From positions 1 through 29,213 of the IMG/VR virus record IMGVR_UViG_3300008050_000203: DNA of 29,213 nucleotides; one strand, written 5' to 3'. Each line of letters begins with the position of its first letter. Positions within the stretch are counted from its first letter, which is position 1. Origin of the DNA: a virus. Positions 25,444-29,213 of the stretch are shown one piece after another. The translations under genes were made by a program, and so were the position numbers. The notes under the pieces are model-generated. The model ran no database searches. It had not been told where the DNA came from and worked only from the letters and a program-made list of their open reading frames with translations.

Positions 25444-25695
25444 CTATTCTGGCACAAAGCAGAAGCGCATGACGGGGACCAATCGATCACCCTTCTCGTA
25501 CATGTCAAAGTTTGACGTGCTCTTGCAGAAGAGCTTCCCCCGGAGGCCGGCAAAAGCCCTCTCATCTCCGGGCCAGGCGTACTCTGACGTGAGATGGCGT
25601 GATACCTCACCATCAAGAAACTGCGGTGTCTCTACCTCAACCACCTCGATGCCAGGGTAATCCGCGAAGAACGCTCTAACTTCGTCAACCGTCAT
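25444..25695 (-). CDS. Small unknown protein (83 aa)
   Basis: The family is not recognised. It begins M-T-V-D-E-V-R-A-F-F-A-D-Y-P-G and has a mixed aromatic and charged sequence with two Cys residues (C57 and C79) and no membrane segment. It is ATGA-coupled to the 91-aa gene upstream, supporting a real gene rather than a chance frame, and its GC-rich third positions match the neighbouring glycan genes. Its function is unknown. Confidence 0.62.
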   Translation of the reverse strand: MTVDEVRAFFADYPGIEVVEVETPQFLDGEVSRHLTSEYAWPGDERAFAGLRGKLFCKSTSNFDMYEKGDRLVPVMRFCFVPE

Positions 25696-25967
25696 GGGCG
25701 GTTGGCGTCCATCTCCGCCAGCAGCTCATCAGCGTCGTAGCCACACATTGGGGCGGCATCACGAATCTGCTTCTCGGTGATCTTTCCATTGACGAATGGC
25801 AACACGACTAGGGTCTCGCCATCCTCGGCGAGTAGAAATACTCCCCCGCCTCGCTCCTTGAAGAGCGCCTGCATGTTGTTCCAGCCTGGGATAGGTTCTT
25901 CAGTTGCCAAGGGAAAAAGCCCTTCTGGTGTGCACTGGATGCTGTCCAGTGAACTCGTAGATGCCAT
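25692..25967 (-). CDS. Small unknown protein with uncertain start (up to 91 aa)
   Basis: The family is not recognised. The certain part is the acidic C-terminal half (G-V-F-L-L-A-E-D-G-E, and D-A-D-E-L-L-A-E-M-D-A). Starting at 25967 would overlap the glycosyltransferase by 68 bases, an outlier for this window. A later ATG at 25874 gives a 60-residue protein with no overlap, but the ribosome site ahead of it is weak (CCAGGCTGG, about 9-13 bases away). I list the longer limit and treat the first 31 residues as doubtful. The end is ATGA-coupled to the 83-aa gene. Confidence 0.5.
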   Translation of the reverse strand: MASTSSLDSIQCTPEGLFPLATEEPIPGWNNMQALFKERGGGVFLLAEDGETLVVLPFVNGKITEKQIRDAAPMCGYDADELLAEMDANRP

Positions 25968-26700
25968 AATCGCCCGTAGTGGTGGCTTTTCCGTCCTCTA
26001 CAGCCCAATCGTAGGTGAATTCCCGGTCTCCGAACCGTGTATTCCACCAATCGATCTTGGACTGGATACGCTCTGGAGGCCGCATAAATGAGTAGTGGAA
26101 GTAGGAAATCGGCAGCTTGAGGTGCTGCGCGTTGCCCGAGAACCATCCAGCGTACTCCCAATCCATGTAGTTGTCGTTTACGAAGCGGCAACCAGGCGTC
26201 ATCCTGAAGAAGCGAGGAAATTCATGCCACGTGTACGTGTCGAAGTCGTTCACGAACGTCCTGGACTTGACGTGCACGCAGTCGACAGGAGTCACGTCCA
26301 GATTCCTTGTCAGGACCTTAGCAGCAATGGCCAGCTGGTCATCCTCCCACACCTCATCGCCATCAACGATGAAGAGATAGTCCTCAACGCCATCACCGAA
26401 GTTGCAGAGGTTGTCACGAATGTAGTTCAGGCCCGCGTTTCGCTGGTGTGTGTCAGACTCCTGGTTGGTCTGCAGCATGGCCACCTTGTCGTGTGCCTCA
26501 GCAGCATCGACAATGCTCATGATGAGACCAACGGTGCCATCAGTGGAGCGAGCGGAGCGTCCAATGCGGATGAACTCCTGGTACGCACCTTCCACTATCG
26601 TGATGGAGGCGACGTGGGGCGACTCGATCATTGCTGGAAGGGAGGCAGGAATGAACTCCGCCTCGTTGTACACTGTCATGAGAACGTGGATTCTAGCCAT
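25900..26700 (-). CDS. GT2-family glycosyltransferase (266 aa)
   Basis: This is a GT-A-fold glycosyltransferase, inverting family 2 by motif. The N-terminus H-V-L-M-T-V-Y-N-E-A-E-F-I (5-17) is the usual nucleotide-binding start, S-T-D-G-T (52-56) follows, and the metal-binding DxD is D113-G-D115 (I-V-D-G-D-E). The C-terminal half has a Trp/Tyr-rich acceptor region (FHYSFMRPPERIQSKIDWW). There is no transmembrane segment, so it probably acts in the cytosol on soluble acceptors or a peripheral lipid. It overlaps the 79-aa gene start by 8 bases and shows the higher GC content of its block. Acceptor and donor cannot be read from sequence. Confidence 0.88.
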   Translation of the reverse strand: MARIHVLMTVYNEAEFIPASLPAMIESPHVASITIVEGAYQEFIRIGRSARSTDGTVGLIMSIVDAAEAHDKVAMLQTNQESDTHQRNAGLNYIRDNLCNFGDGVEDYLFIVDGDEVWEDDQLAIAAKVLTRNLDVTPVDCVHVKSRTFVNDFDTYTWHEFPRFFRMTPGCRFVNDNYMDWEYAGWFSGNAQHLKLPISYFHYSFMRPPERIQSKIDWWNTRFGDREFTYDWAVEDGKATTTGDYGIYEFTGQHPVHTRRAFSLGN

Positions 26701-26932
26701 TTTCTGCGGCCCTTCGCATTGCGTCCCACTCCTGCCCAGCAGTAAACATCATTGTCGCCAGCAGAGTGTTTGACAAGCCAAACTCATCAAACTCTTCAGC
26801 GACACTCATGACAAATTTGGCCTGCATGTCTGGGGCGTCCATGACCATTGTCTGGCCGCTCTTGAATTCTGCGTAAACTGCCCTCATGTTGCGGCACAAT
26901 ATTTCGTAAGCGATTACTTCTGCATTATCCAT
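26693..26932 (-). CDS. Small unknown helical protein (79 aa)
   Basis: The family is not recognised. The sequence is Ala/Met-rich and probably helical (A-Y-E-I-L-C-R-N-M-R-A-V-Y-A-E-F), with seven internal Met residues. The start overlaps the previous stop by 8 bases (ATGGATAA) and its end overlaps the GT2 start by 8 bases. That tight packing favours a real gene. No signal peptide or motif was seen. Confidence 0.62.
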   Translation of the reverse strand: MDNAEVIAYEILCRNMRAVYAEFKSGQTMVMDAPDMQAKFVMSVAEEFDEFGLSNTLLATMMFTAGQEWDAMRRAAENG

Positions 26933-27746
26933 CTTCTACCCAGAGAATGTCATTGATCTGGCCAGTCTTGGGGAGCTCAATTGTCTTCAAGACCTCACCA
27001 TTCATTGTAACCAAATGTAGGTGAGATGGAACCTCACCATGCCTCTCGCCTCGTGAAGCGCGGAAACTTTCACCAACCCAGAGGTTCCCATTGGGGAGCT
27101 GGGCAATGCCACGAATGAAGCCAGACAGCTTGACGAGTGGCTCATGGCCGCCGACGAGCCAGACCTCGCTGTCGTGAGACGAGCAGTAGGCGATGGTGCC
27201 ATCGTGGAGGACTTCGATGTCGTGGGTGTGCGTTCCACCCTGGCTGACTGGATGCATCTCGCTGATCTGGATGACGTCACCATGCGAGGCTTCGTCAATC
27301 CAGCTCCAGGGGATGAGCCCAATCTGACTTGTCTGCCCGCGGTTGTTGAGGCCGACCATGAGGCCATGCTCAGTCGCCGCCAGGGCGTTGATGTGGTTGA
27401 TGTCAGCTCGGCGCTGGCCAATGTTGATCCGCCACTCTCTTTCCACTTCCGCCACTACGATGGAGTTGTCCTTCGTGCTCGTGAGGAACATCTGGTTGGC
27501 TTGCCTGAAGGCGATTTGGCGGCAGTCCAGCACATTGGGAATCCGGATGAACACCGCAGGGTCGTCGCTGGAGTAGATCCGCACGCCTGTGGCACCCTCA
27601 TCACGACCTGTCGCAGCTACAACACCGGAGTCGTCTGTGATCAGACCAAACCAGTTGCTGCAATTGCTGTCATGGAAATAGAGCTCCGCCCGCGTTCCTT
27701 CATCATTTACCTGGAGGGCGCCGGCGGTTGTTGCTACATAGAGCAA
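26925..27746 (-). CDS. Beta-propeller-like protein (273 aa)
   Basis: A repeated four-strand pattern fits a beta-propeller: A-A-T-G-R-D-E-G-A, A-F-R-Q-A-N-Q-M-F-L-T-S, H-G-L-M-V-G-L-N-N-R-G, D-G-T-I-A-Y-C-S-S-H-D-S-E-V-W and P-N-G-N-L-W-V-G-E-S-F. The G-T-H-T-H-D-I-E-V (about 170-178) could be a metal or substrate site, similar in style to TIGR03032/DUF4915 or SMP-30-like proteins. This family link is a guess from pattern. The start is TTG: no ATG fits, and GGAG lies 6 bases ahead, overlapping the upstream stop (GGAGTAGAGCTTG). It lies at the right border of the GC-rich block, among glycan genes. Confidence 0.72.
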   Translation of the reverse strand: MLYVATTAGALQVNDEGTRAELYFHDSNCSNWFGLITDDSGVVAATGRDEGATGVRIYSSDDPAVFIRIPNVLDCRQIAFRQANQMFLTSTKDNSIVVAEVEREWRINIGQRRADINHINALAATEHGLMVGLNNRGQTSQIGLIPWSWIDEASHGDVIQISEMHPVSQGGTHTHDIEVLHDGTIAYCSSHDSEVWLVGGHEPLVKLSGFIRGIAQLPNGNLWVGESFRASRGERHGEVPSHLHLVTMNGEVLKTIELPKTGQINDILWVEDG

Positions 27747-27752
27747 GCTCTA
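27739..27752. repeat. 14-bp inverted repeat at the GC-block border
   Basis: TAGAGC and GCTCTA arms flank a two-base spacer. The repeat is centred on the TTG start codon of the propeller gene and includes the stop of the small basic protein gene. It could hinder or regulate translation start, but its shortness allows chance. Confidence 0.3.
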
Positions 27753-28004
27753 CTCCGCTTCTTTGTCTGCTGTCTTCGGCTTGCGCTTCCTGCTACTCGG
27801 CTTGCGCTTTGAAGGTAGGCGCTTCTCAGCAAGTGAAGGTAAGGCTGGTGCTGGTGCTAAATCTACAGGCTTAGCTTCAACAGGCTCAGGCTTAGCTTCA
27901 ACAGGCTCAGGCTTGGCTTCAACAGGCTCAGGCGTTGGAAGAACCCAACCTGCTTGCCTCTCACGCTGTGAACGCTTAATTCGTGCTCGTGAACGTTTAC
28001 TCAT
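27750..28004 (-). CDS. Small basic protein with PEPVEAK repeats (84 aa)
   Basis: This protein has an unusual layout. The Arg/Lys-rich N-terminus (M-S-K-R-S-R-A-R-I-K-R-S-Q-R-E-R, residues 1-16) is followed by three near-perfect copies of P-E-P-V-E-A-K (about 25-45). A Pro/Ala linker then leads to a second basic block (R-K-P-S-S-R-K-R-K-P-K, about 66-77). Basic ends joined by a Pro/Glu linker recall histone-H1-like or nucleoid-type proteins, but no family is recognised. DNA or polyanion binding is inference. The start is supported by AGGAGA 7 bases ahead of the ATG, overlapping the upstream stop TAG. The repeat tract at DNA level is listed separately. Confidence 0.75.
   Translation of the reverse strand: MSKRSRARIKRSQRERQAGWVLPTPEPVEAKPEPVEAKPEPVEAKPVDLAPAPALPSLAEKRLPSKRKPSSRKRKPKTADKEAE
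27874..27936 (-). repeat. Three tandem 21-bp coding repeats
   Basis: The unit gcttcaacaggctcaggctt occurs three times in a row (27874, 27895, 27916), with only two or three mismatches at the unit ends, and a partial copy precedes it at 27863. Each unit encodes P-E-P-V-E-A-K on the minus strand. Because the unit length is a multiple of three, copy number can change without a frameshift. Confidence 0.9.
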
Positions 28005-28015
28005 CTTTGTGTCTC

Positions 28016-28921
28016 CTAGTTTTCAAGTGCTGCAACAATTCTGTTGACAACACGTTCTGGTGTATAAGTAGCCGCAATCTTGCTTGCAGGCCCAAGATCC
28101 CACTCAAAATGACTCTGTATAAGGGCTTCAACTACGCTAACAAAATCTTCGATATTATCTGGCTCAAACATTGGAATAGTATCACCCCACACTTCTTGCA
28201 TCACGGATGTAGCAGCTACAACAGGAACTGCTCCACACAAAACAGCTTCAATCGGGATAAGGCCTAGACCCTCGCGCACTGAAGGGGCGAGCACGCACTT
28301 GGACGCACAGAGTATGTTCGTCAGTGACATGCTATTCAAAAAGCCTAGGCCGCGGGCGCAGCCGTACTTTCCTGGCTTAATTGCTGGGCCTGCGACCATA
28401 TATGTAAAGCTCTTATCATAGATAGTATTCAGCGTTCTTACAGTTTCCTCAGCTAGTCGAAACCTCTTTGCTTCATCTTCAAGACGACCATAGGAAAAAA
28501 AGTCAGCTGTGCCACGTGGAATCTTTCCAGCGATTGCAGAAGCAACCGTGAGGTTCACGTTGACTGGGTCACCCACTACGTGATATGCTCCTTCATAGCC
28601 CAACTCACGAATCTGCTTACCCACAAATTCAGTATTAACAAGAACGCAATCAGCAAGATCGAGGCGCCACATATGCTCCTTAGCTCTTGCGTCTTCAGCC
28701 TCTGCAGCCCAATTCATATCGAGCACTTTAGCTACAACCTTTGTCTTTCCTTGCAAAATTGCAGTATTGTACTTCACATCAAGCAATGCTTGGGGATCAT
28801 GGCAGTATACCCAATCGGCTTCACTACTATCTGTAGCAAGCATTCCGCGTTTATGCAGCTCAGTAGCCAATGTTGGTACCTGCCCCCAAGGGCCTGCAAA
28901 CCCTGTTAACTTAATCTTCAT
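28016..28921 (-). CDS. GT4-type glycosyltransferase (301 aa)
   Basis: This is a GT-B-fold glycosyltransferase. The C-terminal half has the retaining-GT4 signature P-S-V-R-E217-G-L-G-L-I-P-I-E225-A, an E-x7-E pair that holds the donor nucleotide-sugar, followed by C-G-A-V-P-V-V-A. A F-S-Y-G-R-L segment (142-147) starts the second Rossmann domain. The N-terminal half is short (M-K-I-K-L-T-G-F-A-G-P-W-G-Q), and 301 residues is compact for GT4. The start forms an ATGA overlap with the sulfotransferase-like gene, with GAGG 7 bases ahead. The donor and acceptor are unknown. AT-rich composition separates it from the GC-rich block downstream. Confidence 0.88.
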   Translation of the reverse strand: MKIKLTGFAGPWGQVPTLATELHKRGMLATDSSEADWVYCHDPQALLDVKYNTAILQGKTKVVAKVLDMNWAAEAEDARAKEHMWRLDLADCVLVNTEFVGKQIRELGYEGAYHVVGDPVNVNLTVASAIAGKIPRGTADFFSYGRLEDEAKRFRLAEETVRTLNTIYDKSFTYMVAGPAIKPGKYGCARGLGFLNSMSLTNILCASKCVLAPSVREGLGLIPIEAVLCGAVPVVAATSVMQEVWGDTIPMFEPDNIEDFVSVVEALIQSHFEWDLGPASKIAATYTPERVVNRIVAALEN

Positions 28922-29213
28922 CTATGATCCTCAAATTTATAACCAAAATATTCAAAATCTTCTGCAAAGCGGTCATAGATAATTCTTATTAAATCATCAC
29001 TATCATAGTAGAGGCTATAATGTGGAAGCCTTTTACTCGCGACTTTATTATTATTTTTGTGTGGCAACAAAGTTGTTATACCAATCGCTTCACCAGCAAT
29101 GGCCCAATCAGCTGTAAGGTTTTCAAACCTCCCAATAAAATCTGCTGCTATTTCTCCACTGTTGTCGCGAAAGAAATCTAGCTGATGTTGCTTCTCTGTT
29201 GGATGAACCTGAA
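28918..29213 (-). CDS. Sulfotransferase-like protein, C-terminal fragment (start off window)
   Basis: Only 97 codons and the stop are inside the window, and the frame continues past the right edge. The fragment reads D-F-I-G-R-F-E-N-L (24-32), L-L-P-H-K-N (48-53), H-Y-S-L-Y-Y and D-F-E-Y-F-G-Y-K-F. This order is like the C-terminal end of Sulfotransfer_2-type carbohydrate sulfotransferases, where the Arg-Phe-Glu-x-Leu and Leu-Pro-His-x-Asn segments are conserved. The PAPS-binding 5'-loop is expected upstream and cannot be seen. The stop overlaps the GT4 start as ATGA. Glycan sulfation fits the neighbouring genes but needs the missing part to confirm. Confidence 0.7.
   Translation of the reverse strand, partial: QVHPTEKQHQLDFFRDNSGEIAADFIGRFENLTADWAIAGEAIGITTLLPHKNNNKVASKRLPHYSLYYDSDDLIRIIYDRFAEDFEYFGYKFEDHR

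Noticed and set aside
26095-26745. Long plus-strand open frame (216 codons) opposite the GT2 gene
   Set aside because: The GT2 gene on the minus strand has clear family motifs and coupled boundaries. A long open frame on the opposite strand is expected from GC-rich codon use, and no plus-strand gene elsewhere supports it.
27144-27812. Long plus-strand open frame (222 codons) opposite the propeller gene
   Set aside because: It mirrors the minus-strand propeller gene, extends past its border, and has no ribosome site or recognisable protein pattern.

Overview
The window looks like part of the genome of a large contractile-tailed phage (Caudoviricetes, myovirus type, distantly T4-related). The markers are a gp25-like baseplate protein, a gp6/Baseplate_J-like wedge protein, a VgrG/gp5-like spike protein, a gp55-like late sigma factor and a long run of LamG, fibronectin-III-like and DNRLRE-like structural proteins. 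Heptose-type nucleotide-sugar genes and a cell-wall-degrading motif in the baseplate region suggest a Gram-negative host. No tRNA, rRNA, CRISPR array, transposase or integrase was seen, and no gene-free stretch exceeds 50 bases.

Every gene I accept is on the minus strand, so transcription runs from high to low coordinates. Almost every junction is an ATGA or TAATG overlap or a gap of a few bases, so the window reads as one polycistronic block. Two genes run off the edges: a sulfotransferase-like C-terminus on the right, and an N-terminus with two helix-turn-helix-like repeats on the left. Neither is complete here.

In transcription order the layout is as follows. (1) 29213-27750: sulfotransferase-like fragment, GT4-type glycosyltransferase, and a small basic protein with PEPVEAK repeats. 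(2) 27746-24363: a visibly GC-richer cassette with a beta-propeller-like protein, a GT2 glycosyltransferase, a HIGH-motif nucleotidyltransferase, a SAM-methyltransferase-like protein and three small unknown proteins. (3) 24378-22233: both halves of HldE as separate genes (nucleotidyltransferase, then sugar kinase), a cupin isomerase-like protein and a HAD phosphatase. (4) 22236-20708: small unknown proteins around a gp55-like sigma factor. (5) 20721-1: the tail/baseplate module, with a putative hub transglycosylase, a spike protein, gp25, gp6, and large beta-rich virion proteins including two paralogue or shared-module pairs.

A plausible joint reading is that regions 1-3 make an activated, heptose-like sugar and attach or decorate a glycan, on the virion, the phage DNA or the host envelope. 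Region 4 would supply late transcription, and region 5 builds the baseplate and host-contact apparatus. The enzyme families are well supported by motifs. The substrate and target of the glycan pathway are inference.
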